DNA of 64,000 bases from Planctomycetota bacterium (GCA_016714045.1 JADJNY010000007.1:62001-126000); one strand, 5' to 3'. Numbered from the stretch's first letter, positions 38,555 through 48,299 are shown. The notes: generated by a model from the letters alone, not told the origin. A program made the numbers and translations.

Positions 38555-38592
38555 CCCGCGCGCTCGACCGACGCGCGGGGCGGTTTCGTTTT
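38555..38592 (+). terminator. Rho-independent terminator after the small basic gene
   Basis: CCCGCGCG (38555-38562) pairs with CGCGCGGG (38572-38579), followed by GCGGTTTCGTTTT, the most T-rich tail among the hairpins in this window. Confidence 0.7.
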
Positions 38593-38705
38593 GCCCGACG
38601 TCCGCTGCGGCGGCGCTCGCGGTCGACCGCTCGGACGCGCGGCGTGCGGCCGATCGTGAACGCACCCTTCCGTTCGCGGGAGGGAGCGCGTATCCAAGGA
38701 ACCCC

Positions 38706-40565
38706 ATGAAGCGCTCCCCGACCCCGGACCTCGCCGCGTTCCTCCCGCGCACGAAGGAGCAGATGGCGCTGCGCGGCTGGGACGAGCTCGACGTCGTGCT
38801 CGTCACCGGCGACGGCTACGTCGACCATCCGTCGTTCGGCGTCGCCGTGATCGGCCGCGTCCTCGAAGCGCACGGCTACCGCGTCGGGATCCTCGACGTG
38901 CCCGAACTCGAGCCCGATGGCTCGGGGTGGACGCGCCTCCCGAAGCCGCGGCTCTTCGTCGGCGTCAGCGCGGGGACCATCGACTCGATGGTCACGAACT
39001 ACACCGCGTCGAAGAAGAAGCGGCGCATCGACGTCTACCGTCCCGGCGGGACGCCCGGCCGGCCGAACCGCGCGACGATCGCGTACACGGCGCTTGCCCG
39101 CCACCACTTCCCCGGCGTGCCCGTGATCGTCGGGGGGCTCGAGGCGGGGCCGCGGCGCCTCGCGTACTTCGACTACTGGGACGAGAAGCTGCGGCGGTCG
39201 ATCCTCGTCGACGCGAAGGCGGATCTGCTCGTGTGGGGGATGGCGGAACGGCAGGTGATCGCGATCGCGGAGCGCCTCGCGCGCGGCGAAGCGCTCACCG
39301 GCATGGCGGGCACGTGCGAGCTCGTGCCGAAGGAGCGCGTCCCCGCGAACGCGCGCATCGCGCCGTCGCACGAAGAGCTCGTCCAGGACGCACACCGGCT
39401 GATCGAGCTCTTCCACTGCGTGCGCGAGGAGAACAGCCCGAGTTCGCGGCCGGTCGCGCAGGGCCACGGGAACCGCTTCGTCGTGCAGCACCCGCCGATG
39501 GCGCCCGCGTCGCAGGCCGAGGTCGACTCGTTCTACGACCTGCCGTTCACGCGCGCGTGGCACCCCGACCACGACCGCGCGGGCGGCATCGCGGCGCTCG
39601 AACCCGTGCGCTGGTCGATCAACACGCACCGCGGGTGCATGGCGGACTGCTCGTTCTGCTCGATCACGTTCCACCAGGGCCGTTCGATCCAAGGGCGCAG
39701 CGAAGCGTCGATCCTGCGCGAAGCGGCACAGCTCTCGGGCATGCACGACTTCCGCGGCACGATCACGGACGTCGGCGGTCCGACAGCGAACATGTGGGGC
39801 CTAGGGTGCAAGCTGCTCGAGAAGGGCGAGCCGTGCCTCGGGCGCGATTGTCTGACCCCCGATCCGTGCCCCGCGCTGCGGCTCGACAAGACGACGGAGG
39901 GGTATCGGCGGCTGCTCGGTCTCGTGCGCACGACGAAGGGCGTCAAGCACGCGTTCGTGTCGAGCGGGATTCGCTACGACATGCTGCGCGATCGCGAGGG
40001 GAAGCTGCTCCCCTTGCACCACGACCTCGTGAAGCACCACGTGCCGGGGCGGATGAAGTTGGCTCCCGAGCACGCGAGCGACGCGACGCTCGAGGCGATG
40101 AACAAGCCGCGCTTCGAGGTCTACGAGCAATACGAGGCCGACTACAAGGACGAGTGCAAGGAGATGGGGCGCGATCAGCACCTCGTCAACTACTTCATCG
40201 TCGGTCACCCGGGGACGAGCCTCGAGGACGCGCTCACACTCTTCGAGAAGCTGCTCGACCGCAATTACTCGCCCGAGCAGGTGCAGGAGTTCATCCCGCT
40301 GCCGATGACGCGCGCGTGCGTGCAGTACGTCACGGGGCTCGATCCGATGACGATGAAGGAGCTCCACGTGCCGCGCGGCGAGCGCGAGCGGCGCACGCAG
40401 AAAGCACTGGTGCGCTGGAAGGCGCCGGAGTCGCGCCCGCTCGTCGAGGAGGCGCTGCGGACGGCGGGGCGCGCGGACTTGATGGAGCGCTTCACGAAGG
40501 CGCTCGCGCGCGAAAAAGCGCGCGCGGGCCGCGAGGCCAACCTCGATCTCGACACGTGCGGGTGA
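38706..40565 (+). CDS. YgiQ-family radical SAM protein
   Basis: A 619-residue protein of typical YgiQ size. It opens with the N-terminal domain (FLPRTKEQMALRGWDELDVV, VTGDGYVDHPSFGVAVIGR). The radical SAM site is Cys311, Cys315, Cys318 in GCMADCSFCSI. Family markers include RSINTHRGC-like context (RWSINTHRGC), DVGGPTANMWG and HVPGRMKLAPEHASD. The C-terminal part holds the later cluster-like Cys in a Gly/Arg-rich tail. The reaction is unknown for the whole family. It stands alone; just downstream is the remnant of the DTW gene end. Confidence 0.92.
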   Translation: MKRSPTPDLAAFLPRTKEQMALRGWDELDVVLVTGDGYVDHPSFGVAVIGRVLEAHGYRVGILDVPELEPDGSGWTRLPKPRLFVGVSAGTIDSMVTNYTASKKKRRIDVYRPGGTPGRPNRATIAYTALARHHFPGVPVIVGGLEAGPRRLAYFDYWDEKLRRSILVDAKADLLVWGMAERQVIAIAERLARGEALTGMAGTCELVPKERVPANARIAPSHEELVQDAHRLIELFHCVREENSPSSRPVAQGHGNRFVVQHPPMAPASQAEVDSFYDLPFTRAWHPDHDRAGGIAALEPVRWSINTHRGCMADCSFCSITFHQGRSIQGRSEASILREAAQLSGMHDFRGTITDVGGPTANMWGLGCKLLEKGEPCLGRDCLTPDPCPALRLDKTTEGYRRLLGLVRTTKGVKHAFVSSGIRYDMLRDREGKLLPLHHDLVKHHVPGRMKLAPEHASDATLEAMNKPRFEVYEQYEADYKDECKEMGRDQHLVNYFIVGHPGTSLEDALTLFEKLLDRNYSPEQVQEFIPLPMTRACVQYVTGLDPMTMKELHVPRGERERRTQKALVRWKAPESRPLVEEALRTAGRADLMERFTKALAREKARAGREANLDLDTCG

Positions 40566-40640
40566 TGCGCCGCGGCCCGCGGGCCCGAGCCGCTCGCGCC
40601 GCGCGTGGTCGCGAGCCGTTCGATCGCGGCCGCGCGCACC

Positions 40641-40746
40641 TCACGTCGACGTGATCGGCGGCACCCCGCCCGTGACGAGTTCCGCCGCGAGCTGGCCGCG
40701 CTGGTAGAGCGCGCGGTCGACGAACACGGGGAAGACGCGCTCGAGC
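40641..40746 (-). pseudogene. Remnant of the 3' end of the DTW-domain gene
   Basis: Read on the minus strand this encodes LERVFPVFVDRALYQRGQL and then AAELVTGGVPPITST followed by a stop. Bases 40657-40746 are about 94% identical (85 of 90 by hand count) to 43488-43577 inside the intact DTW gene. The intact copy continues instead with LREASCCSTPEPPSRP, so this piece probably holds the original gene end, cut off when the segment between was inserted. No start, no catalytic part: it cannot be functional. Confidence 0.7.
40657..40746. repeat. Left copy of a 90-bp direct repeat flanking the insert
   Basis: Same orientation as the right copy at 43488-43577, five mismatches counted by hand. Together they bound a 2.7-kb segment of different base composition. 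Confidence 0.75.
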
Positions 40747-41010
40747 ACTCGCTATCCAGCATGGTGCGTGCGCGATGCCCCTTGGGGGGGACACGCATCG
40801 TGCATCGGATCCTGGAGACGAGGTACTCCCTGGCGTGACGTGGATGGCTTCAGATTATCGGTTCCGCGCTCCCCGCCTTCCGTGCGGTGCGATGAGCGAG
40901 TGGAACTTGACGAAGGTCGGGAGGGGGGGGTAAGGTCTTTTCTTGTCGCCCGTGAGGTGCATGGACGACCATCCGTTCGAACCAGAATGCGACTTGCGCG
41001 GAGGTGATCG

Positions 41011-41442
41011 ATGATCTGCCAGATCGTTTCGGGAAGTCGGGGGATTGTCGGGGTGGCGTTGGCCGGGATCGGAATCGGAGCGATCCTGGTCGGATTCGCG
41101 ATGCCGGCTGCCGTGCCCGCCGTGTGTCGTGCGTCCAAGGCGACGCGTGCCAACGCCGACCCGGAGACCCTCTGGGTCCTCACGTGTGTCGGTGACTGCA
41201 CCAGTCCGAACACCTGCCAGCAACGGACCATGACGTGCAACGGAGTCTCGATGAAGGCCTGTGGGTGCAAGGCCGGCACCACTTGTCCGCCGGACAACTG
41301 TTGTCAGATCGTCCTGAACTCGTCCGGTTCGCCGGTCACGCATGGTGACTGTCCGTCGTGCTCGACGAGCGGGACCTGCGCCGCCGTGCCGGTCCCCGCG
41401 GGCGGCATCCCGGTGCTCGAATACCAAGCCGCCTGCAACTGA
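41011..41442 (+). CDS. Small exported Cys-rich protein
   Basis: A 143-residue protein with a nearly ideal ribosome site (GGAGGTGAT just before ATG 41011). The N-terminus has a membrane helix or signal peptide (IVGVALAGIGIGAILVGFAM). The mature ~105 residues hold 14 cysteines, including LTCVGDC, QQRTMTC, ACGCKAGTTC, NCCQIV and CPSCSTSGTC, so it is probably disulfide-rich outside the cytoplasm. No family recognised. It is the first gene of the insert between the 90-bp repeats and is followed after 74 bases by the membrane-anchored gene at 41517. Base use is less GC-rich than the genes around the insert. Confidence 0.7.
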   Translation: MICQIVSGSRGIVGVALAGIGIGAILVGFAMPAAVPAVCRASKATRANADPETLWVLTCVGDCTSPNTCQQRTMTCNGVSMKACGCKAGTTCPPDNCCQIVLNSSGSPVTHGDCPSCSTSGTCAAVPVPAGGIPVLEYQAACN

Positions 41443-41516
41443 ACCCAGGTCAGAATGGGCCGCGCCCCCGAGCGATCGGGGCAGTACCTCCTGCATCCCC
41501 GGGAAGGAGTTGGGTG

Positions 41517-43214
41517 ATGTTCTCGGCCGCGGTCAGATCGAGAGTCCTCGCGTTCATCGTTCTTTCCACGCTCCTCGGAGTCGTGCTCTGCTGGTGGTGG
41601 TGGGAAACCGGGGCGCGTACAGAGGTGCGCGGTGAGCCGCGCTGGATGCACGATGCTCGATTCGTGCCCTCAACGGGGCTTCGAGCGCACCGTCCATGGA
41701 ACTCCCCAACGATCGGACCGGAGTGCGCTCCCCAGTTGCGCAGCGTGCGCGCAGTTCGCGCAACGTGCATGTCCGGGTCAGGTCTGAGCGGGGCGAGGCC
41801 ATCGAAGGCGCGCGGCTCTTCGCACCGGACCTCGCCGCGGACCCGATGGGGACGTCCGACCGGGCTGGCGACATCGAGCTTCAGCTCCCCGAGGGCGACG
41901 CCACGGCTGTGGTGGTCGCAGCGAGAGGTTGGAGGACGGTTCGCGTGATGCTCGGCCCACCCCTCCCGGCGGAGACAACGGTTGTCCTCGGGCCAGAGGC
42001 TCGACTGGCTGGTCGGGTGGTTTGGAAGGGGGGTGAGGCGCTCTCCTCGCCGGCGACTGTCGTGGCCTGGCCTAATGGGCACGCTCCAGGACTGGACGAG
42101 CTTGAGCGCGGGCTGGACGGAATCCCTGGATCCGGGGTCTTCGTCGTGCTCACGGACAAGGGAGGAACGTTCGAACTCGAAGGGCTCGATGGCGCGAAGA
42201 GCTGGACGATCATGGCCTCGACCCCAGGCGGGCTGTCCAGGGGCGGGAGACTGGGTCGAAGGGCGGAGCTGGGCCCGGTGACTGTCGAGGTCGAGCACGC
42301 GCTCGCAGCGATCGTGTCGCTGCGGGACCCAAACCTACCGGGCGTTGCCACCTCCGAGGGCGTCATCGGCCGAGGCTGGGCTTGGTACTACGACGGTGAC
42401 TCGGAAGAGACCGTGACCCAAGACGCCCTCCACCCTCTGTCGCTCTACTTCGGCACGCCACGAGTGCAGTGGGCGAGACTCGCATCATCGAACACGATGC
42501 ACGTGCTCCTGTTCTGGTCGGACGTCCGCAGATCCGAGCTTTTCCCCGCCGTGCTCGAGGCGGAACTGGCGGGATACGCGCCGATCTGGACGCAGGTGGC
42601 CGCGGCCCCGGTCGGTGGTCTCTTGCCCGAGTATCGAATCGAGCTGACACCCACGTGCACGCAACGTGGCTCCCTGGAACTGAGGTTCTCGGGAGTTTCG
42701 ATGGACGTACGGCCGGAGTCGATCACGAAGCACCTCCTCGGCCACCTGCACATGGTGTCTGGGAACGGACGCGAACTGACGATCGCCGTCGAGAAGCCAG
42801 CCTCGGCCGTGCACGTGTTCTCGGGGGTGCCGCATGGCAACTACCGGGCGCACTTCCAGGTGGAGGATTGCGGCCTTCGACTCCCTGGTGGGAACGAGTC
42901 CTTCGCGGTGCAGGTCGGAGCCCAGCCGGCCGTCCTCCGCGTCGACCTCCGAGGGCTTGAGTCGTCAGGTCGACGTACGTGATCGTTCAGGGGCGTCGTA
43001 CGACGGGAGCGTCACTCTTGTCCTCACGAGCAAGCAGGGTGGAGCCAGGTTCTACGACTTCCTCAAGCCCCCTTTTGTGATGGAACCAGTCTCGCCAGGA
43101 GAGTACCTGCTTCACGTCGACCGTTTGCCTGGTGTGGACGTCATGCGCCAAGAGGCCGTCCAGCTCATGGTTCACGCCGACGAGGCTTGCCTGCCTGTGC
43201 TCCCGCTGAAATGA
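41517..43214 (+). CDS. Membrane-anchored protein with carboxypeptidase-regulatory-like domains, two frame breaks
   Basis: ATG 41517 has AAGGAG 7 bases upstream and opens a short N-terminus with one membrane helix (VLAFIVLSTLLGVVLCWWWW). Between about 41650 and 41750 one base seems lost; the frame then continues with beta-sandwich repeats: NVHVRVRSERGEAIEGARLF (the usual opening of CarboxypepD_reg-like modules), GGTFELEGLDGAKSWTI and HVFSGVPHGNYRAHF. Near 42950-42965 a second shift (one extra base) leads into a last module QVDVRDRSGASYDGSVTL ... PGEYLLHV, ending at 43214. Together about 565 residues. It resembles the protein at 62334 in plan. Extracellular, function unknown. Real decay rather than sequence error is also possible here. 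Confidence 0.6.
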
Positions 43215-43435
43215 TCCACCTCGTCGCGCGGTCGAATCGCCATTCGGCCTGTCGCACTTGCGTCGACGCGCCCTCTCGGTCCAGGTCGGTCCAGAACCCG
43301 ATCACGATCGACTCCACGATCGCGATTCGTTGCGGTAGCCAGGGCCCCGGTCTTTGAGATGTCCCTCCGTCCCGCGGAGCGGTTCGGGTTTCCGTTTGTG
43401 CCGGCGGCTCCGATGCAAGTCGCGGTCGAGCTGCA

Positions 43436-44140
43436 TCAGGGGCGCGAAGGGGGCTCTGGGGTACTGCAGCACGACGCCTCGCGAAGTGGCGGCACCCCGC
43501 CCGTGACGAGCTCCGCCGCGAGCTGGCCGCGCTGGTAGAGCGCGCGGTCGACGAAGATCTGGAAGACGCGCTCGAGCTCCGCGCGCACTGCATCGCCCTC
43601 GAGCACGCCGAGTGCGCGCGCGATGCCCTCGAAGGTCGACAGGTAGCGCGCGTCGGTGTGCTTCCTCAGGCGGAACGCGCTCGGCGCGCCGTCGGCGAGG
43701 CACACGGCGGGGAGGCGCTCGAGTGCCTTCTCGCCGCGCGCGAGCTTCTGCGCGCGCCGCCAATCCGCGTCGGGCACGAGCAGCGTCACCGGGCGATCGT
43801 CCTCTGCGTCGCACCGGAGAACTTGGGCGTCCGCGCGCGGGTAGAGCAGCAGCACGCGCCGCGCGGGATCGTCGAGCCCGCGCTCGTCGAAGCGCTCGCC
43901 GCGGCCGCCGAACGTGCGCAGCTCCGCGTTCACGAGGCACAAGGCGGCGAGCCGGCCCGTGTTCGTCGGCTTGTGCACCTCCTTGCGATGCCGGTAGACG
44001 ACGACGCGCGTCCCGAGTGCCTGCGGCGCGATCAACCCGCACACGCACAAGCGCGGCTGGAGGAAGCAGGTGGGACACCGCGCGCGCGGCGCGGTGCCGG
44101 ACTTCGTCGTCGTGCGGCGCGTGTAGGGGCGCGGGCTCAC
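43436..44140 (-). CDS. DTW-domain tRNA-uridine aminocarboxypropyltransferase
   Basis: A 234-residue enzyme of the TapT/YfiP family that attaches the acp group of S-adenosylmethionine to tRNA uridine. Four Cys at 22, 25, 32 and 34 (CPTCFLQPRLCVC) form the zinc site; VVVYRHRKEVHKPTNTGRLA follows. VTLLVPDADWRRAQKL carries the DTW motif as DADW, and LRKHTDARYLSTFEGIARAL is the C-terminal family segment. The last ~16 residues (from LREASC) differ from the end kept in the remnant at 40641, so this copy has an altered tail made by the neighbouring insertion. Confidence 0.88.
   Translation of the reverse strand: MSPRPYTRRTTTKSGTAPRARCPTCFLQPRLCVCGLIAPQALGTRVVVYRHRKEVHKPTNTGRLAALCLVNAELRTFGGRGERFDERGLDDPARRVLLLYPRADAQVLRCDAEDDRPVTLLVPDADWRRAQKLARGEKALERLPAVCLADGAPSAFRLRKHTDARYLSTFEGIARALGVLEGDAVRAELERVFQIFVDRALYQRGQLAAELVTGGVPPLREASCCSTPEPPSRP
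43488..43577. repeat. Right copy of the 90-bp direct repeat
   Basis: Part of the DTW gene near its 3' end; see the left copy at 40657-40746. The 220 bases between the membrane gene's stop (43214) and this gene's end hold nothing I can name. Confidence 0.75.
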
Positions 44141-44161
44141 CCGCGCGATGCTACGCGAGCG

Positions 44162-45901
44162 TCACGGCGCGAACAGCACCGCGACGGCGTTCGTGCGGTT
44201 CGAGGTGCCGGGCGTGCAGAACGAGGCCGCGTTGCGGTAGACCGCCTGCACGTACCGGCGGCTGCCCGGAGGCGGCGTGCCGAGCCGCACCGAGAGTGGC
44301 GCGTCACCGGACGCGGGGTACGAGCTCGTGTGGCCGTTCACCCGCTGGCTCCCGATACGCACGAGGGTGCCGCCGACGCAGCTCAGACCGTCGCCGCTCC
44401 ACGTCCCGACGAGCACGTCGGCCGCGTCGCCGGCGAGGAACAGGCAGGCGGAGCCCGTCAGCTGGCTCGCGTCGAGCCGCACGGTGTCGTTCGACACGCT
44501 GGCGCCGCCGCCGGCCTCGAGCTGAGCGCCGTCCGCGAACACGCTGTTGCCGCACGCGCGCCCGGGGAACACCGCACCCGCGCACGGGCACCCGAGGCTC
44601 ACGTCCGTGTCGCAGAAGGTCGCGAACGAGCCCTGCGCATCGACCAGGAAGACGTCCGCGACGCCGTTCGTGTCCGGTCGCACGAGCGCGGCTCCCGCGT
44701 CGGTGAACGCGACGACGCGGCCGTCGTCGGAGACGGGAACCCACTGCGGGACAGCACCTCCGCCGTGGCGCCCCAGCGCGTCGTCGCCGATGCAGCGCGT
44801 CGTGCCGAGCAGTCGATCGCGCAGGAAGAGCCCCCCGTGGCCGGCGGCGACGAGATCGGGCGCGTCGCTCCAGAACGTGACGAAGCGCCCGTCCCCCGAG
44901 ATCGAGACGTGGTCCTGCGCGGGGAGGAGTGCGGACGTGGGCAGCCCTGCGCTCGACACGCTCGCGATCGTCGTCGTGTGCGTGAGGAGCTCGTGGACGT
45001 AGACGTCGTAGAACGCGCCGTGCGCGGGGACGAGGTTCGTTGCGCGGCTGTGGAACGCGACGACGTTGCCGTCGGCGGAGAGGGCGGGGCCGACCGAGTG
45101 ATGGTCGCCGTCGACACCGCTCGAGGAGACGCTCACGAGCGTCGTCACGCCCGCGAGCATGTCGCGCACGAACACGTCGCAGAGCCCGTCCGTGTCGTCG
45201 GTCGTCAGCGCCGAGTACGCGCTGTCGAACGCGACGAACCGGCCGTCTGCGGAGAGCGAGCAGCGCGTGAGCGGTTCGCTGACTCCTCCGCGCGGTGTGC
45301 CGGCGAGGTCGACGGTCACGCACACCGTCGTGCCCGCCTGCAGGTCGCGGCGGAACACGTCGATGCTGGCGTTCGCGTCGTTCGCGACGAGGTTGTTCGC
45401 GCTGCTCTGGAAGACCACGTAGCGGCCGTCGCGTGCGACTTGCGCATTGCCCGACGTCCCGTTGGACGCGACCCCGCCGGAGGACGCGCTGACGAGCGCG
45501 GTCGTGGCCGTCACGCGATCACGGACGTACACACGGGCGACTCCGCCAGGGAGCGGTGCCGGGAGCAGGTTGTTCGCGCGGCTCGTGAAGACGACGAAGC
45601 GTCCGTCGGCCGAGATCGAGGGGTTCGTGGACTCCCCGTCCGTGTCGGCGCCGGAGACGGTGCGGCTCACGCGCTCGATCGCGCCGCTCGCGCGCTCCCG
45701 GACGTAGACGTCGGGGAGCCCGTTCGTGTCCGAGGGAACGAGGGCGGCCGAGGTGATGAACGCCACGAAGGTCGCGTCGGGCGTCATCGCGGGTTGCGAG
45801 CCGCCCGCGGGGAGGCCGCTCTCGTGGGTGGTGACGCATTCGATCGACTGCGCGGCGAGCGGCGCGGCGAGCAACGGGAACAACAGGAAGGAGGAGCGCA
45901 T
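44162..45901 (-). CDS. Secreted TolB-like beta-propeller protein with shared C-terminal domain
   Basis: A 579-residue protein with signal peptide MRSSFLLFPLLAAPLAAQ. About seven repeats of ~50 residues show the WD40-like/PD40 pattern: PSISADGRFVVFTSRANNLL, QVARDGRYVVFQSSANNLVA, SLSADGRFVAFDS, SISGDGRFVTFWSD, each followed by a DVYVRD or DVFRRD strand. This is a typical propeller. The last ~150 residues are the shared domain in its long form (GCPCAGAVFPGRACGNS, CLFLAGDAADV, GDGLSCVGGTLVRI, YVQAVYRNAAS). It lies 21 bases from the DTW gene on the same strand. Function unknown. Confidence 0.82.
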   Translation of the reverse strand: MRSSFLLFPLLAAPLAAQSIECVTTHESGLPAGGSQPAMTPDATFVAFITSAALVPSDTNGLPDVYVRERASGAIERVSRTVSGADTDGESTNPSISADGRFVVFTSRANNLLPAPLPGGVARVYVRDRVTATTALVSASSGGVASNGTSGNAQVARDGRYVVFQSSANNLVANDANASIDVFRRDLQAGTTVCVTVDLAGTPRGGVSEPLTRCSLSADGRFVAFDSAYSALTTDDTDGLCDVFVRDMLAGVTTLVSVSSSGVDGDHHSVGPALSADGNVVAFHSRATNLVPAHGAFYDVYVHELLTHTTTIASVSSAGLPTSALLPAQDHVSISGDGRFVTFWSDAPDLVAAGHGGLFLRDRLLGTTRCIGDDALGRHGGGAVPQWVPVSDDGRVVAFTDAGAALVRPDTNGVADVFLVDAQGSFATFCDTDVSLGCPCAGAVFPGRACGNSVFADGAQLEAGGGASVSNDTVRLDASQLTGSACLFLAGDAADVLVGTWSGDGLSCVGGTLVRIGSQRVNGHTSSYPASGDAPLSVRLGTPPPGSRRYVQAVYRNAASFCTPGTSNRTNAVAVLFAP

Positions 45902-46071
45902 GGCGAGCGGAATTCCGGTCCAGGGGCGAGGACGCGGCTTGGATACGAGGCTCGTTCCGTCGGGAGCGCGTCCGACCGTGGCTAGCGGATCCCTGCGAGC
46001 GGGTCACCTCCTTCCCGCCTCGACCGCGCGGGAATGGGGTGGTAGAAGGGGCCGCCCACGAGCGCTGCCCC

Positions 46072-47693
46072 ATGTTCGAAACCCTCACCGACCGCCTCAC
46101 CAAGACCTTCTCCTTCCTGCGCGACCGGAAGGAGCTCACCGACGACAACATCGAGGAAGGCCTGCGCGCCGTGCGCCAGGCGCTGCTCGAGGCCGACGTC
46201 AACTTCAAGGTCGTCAAGGACTTCACCGACCGCGTCAAGGAGCGCGTCGTCGGCGGCCGGCGCATCCAGGGCGTCGAGGCGAGCCAGCAGTTCGTCGCCG
46301 CGTTCCACCACGAGCTCGTGCAGCTCATGGGGCCGAAGGACGTGCGGCTCGAGTTCGCGAAGAACGGCCCGACGATCGTGCTCATGGCGGGCCTCCAGGG
46401 CGCGGGCAAGACGACGACGTGCGCGAAGCTCGCCAAGCACCTGCGCGACAAGCACGGACGCCGTCCGCTGCTCGTCGCCGCCGACGTGAAGCGCCCGGCG
46501 GCCGTCGAGCAGCTCAAGGTGCTCGGCCGCCAGATCAACGTGCCCGTCTTCCACAAGGAAGGCCTCGCGCCGCCCGCGTTGTGCCAGCAAGGCGTCGCCT
46601 ACGCGCTCACGGCGGGCGCGGACATGGTGATCCTCGACACCGCGGGCCGCCTGCACGTCGATCAGGCGTTGATGGACGAGGTGCGTGACATCGCGCAGCT
46701 CGTGCGGCCGACGAACACCGTCCTCGTCCTCGACGCGATGACCGGCCAGGACGCGGTCAACTCCGCGAAGGCGTTCAACGACACGCTCGCGCTCACGGGC
46801 GTGATCCTGACCAAGCTCGACGGCGACGCGCGCGGCGGTTCGGCGGTCAGCCTCAAGGCCGTCACGGGCAAGCCGATCCTCTACGTCGGCGTCGGCGAGA
46901 AGATCGACGACCTCGACACGTTCCACGTCGAGCGCATGGCGGGCCGCATCCTCGGCATGGGCGACGTCGTCGGCCTCGTCGAGAAGGCGCAGAGCGCGAT
47001 CAGCGAGCAGGAGGCGCAGGACAGCTTCGAGAAGCTCGTCATGGGCAGCTTCACGCTCGAGGACATGCTCGCGCAGCTGCGCATGGTGCGGAAGCTCGGG
47101 CCCATGAAGAAGGTGCTCGGCATGATGCCGGGCATGTCGGGCCTCGCCGACAGCGTCAACATCGACGACAAGCAGATGAACCGCCTCGAGGCGCTCTTCA
47201 CGTCGATGACGCCGCGCGAGCTCTCCAGCCCGAGCTCCTCGACATGGGCCGCCGCCGTCGCATCGCGAAGGGCGCGGGGCAAGACCTCGCCGCGGTGAAC
47301 GACCTCCTCAAGCGCTTCAAGGAGATGCGCTTGATGATGAAGCAGCTGAACAAGATGGGCCTCGGCGCCAAGCTCGGCGCGAAGGAGAAGGCCGCCGCGC
47401 TCAAGCAGATGAACGAGGGCGGCGGCGTGCCCGGGCTCGGAGGGCTCGGGGGCCTGGGCGGACTCGGAGGCCTCGGCGGGTTGGGCGGCCTCGGCGGTCC
47501 CGCAGGGTCGCCGGGCGGGGACGCCCCGCCCGCGGGGGGACCGAATCTACCGGCCTGGACCCAAGGCGCGCCCAAGGGCGGCGGCCTCCTCGGCGGCGGG
47601 CTCGGCGGTCTCTTCGGCGGCTCCCGACCGATGGGGCAGTCCGCCACCCGCCAGAGCGGGAAGAAGAAGGACAAGAAGAAGAAACGCCGGTGA
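46072..47693 (+). CDS. ffh: Signal recognition particle protein Ffh, frameshifted
   Basis: Ffh binds SRP RNA and signal sequences and delivers ribosomes to FtsY. The NG domain has GLQGAGKT (107-114), DVKRPAAVEQL, ILDTAGRLHVDQ, TKLDGDARGG and YVGVGEKIDDLDTF. The M domain begins MGSFTLEDMLAQLRMVRKLGP and PGMSG. Near 47225-47232 one base is missing; with it the reading TPRELS..PELLDMGRRRRIAKGAG and the final RNA-binding helices are restored. Corrected length is about 540 residues, longer than usual because of a Gly-Leu-Gly repeat tail and a Lys-rich end (KKKDKKKKRR). rpsP follows, the standard order. Confidence 0.93.
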
Positions 47694-47700
47694 GGTCGGT

Positions 47701-47728
47701 GGGGCGCGCAGAAAACTGCGCACGCCCC
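47701..47728 (+). terminator. Hairpin between ffh and rpsP
   Basis: GGGGCGCGCAG pairs with CTGCG-CA-CGCCCC around an AAAA loop; 11 pairs with a 2-base bulge. It starts 7 bases after the ffh stop. It could end ffh transcripts or act as a leader structure for rpsP. Confidence 0.6.
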
Positions 47729-47867
47729 CTGGACACGTCCCGGTCCATTGTGTGTCCTATTCGCCCCTCATCGCTGCCGGCGCGTCCGGCGCGCGAGGGC
47801 CGTGCCGAGCGAGGACGCGCTCCCCGTCCGGTTCCTTTCGACCGTCGCAGAGACCCTGAAGCTCCCC

Positions 47868-48299
47868 ATGTCCGTCGTCATCCGACTCCGCCGCACCGGC
47901 CGCAAGAACCTGCCGTGCTTCCGCATCAACGTCACCGACTCGCGCTTTCCGCGCGACGGACGCATGCTCGAGACGCTCGGCCTGTACGACCCGCTGCGCA
48001 AGGATCCGGCCACGCAGATCGTCGTGGACGCCGAGCGCGCGAAGCACTGGATCTCCCAGGGCGCGCAGGTGAGCGAGATCGTCGCTTCGATCCTCCGGCG
48101 CAAGGGCCTGAAGGACATCCTGCACCACCCGAAGAAGCGCACGCGCACCGGGCGCGGTGCGACGAAGACGAAGATTCGCGCTGCGCGCGACGCTCGCGAC
48201 GCCCAGCTCGCCGCGGCGAAGGCGGCCCGCCGCAAGGCGCGCCTCGCCACGAAGCGTGCGGCGAAGAAGGCCGCGGCCGCCAGCGAAGCGAAGAGCTGA
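47868..48299 (+). CDS. rpsP: 30S ribosomal protein bS16
   Basis: A 143-residue protein. The first ~80 residues match bS16 (VVIRLRRTGRKNLPCFRINV, DSRFPRDGRMLETLGLYDPL, RAKHWISQGAQVSEIV). The usual length is about 80-100, so the Lys/Ala-rich tail from about 100 (KAARRKARLATKRAAKKAAA) is an extension. ATG 47868 begins MSVVIRL as expected. It follows ffh; rimM, trmD and rplS, which usually come next, are not in the window. Confidence 0.93.
   Translation: MSVVIRLRRTGRKNLPCFRINVTDSRFPRDGRMLETLGLYDPLRKDPATQIVVDAERAKHWISQGAQVSEIVASILRRKGLKDILHHPKKRTRTGRGATKTKIRAARDARDAQLAAAKAARRKARLATKRAAKKAAAASEAKS

Noticed and set aside
40747..43487. Insertion sequence or integrative element
   Set aside because: No transposase, integrase or terminal inverted repeats were seen; only direct repeats made of the DTW gene end.
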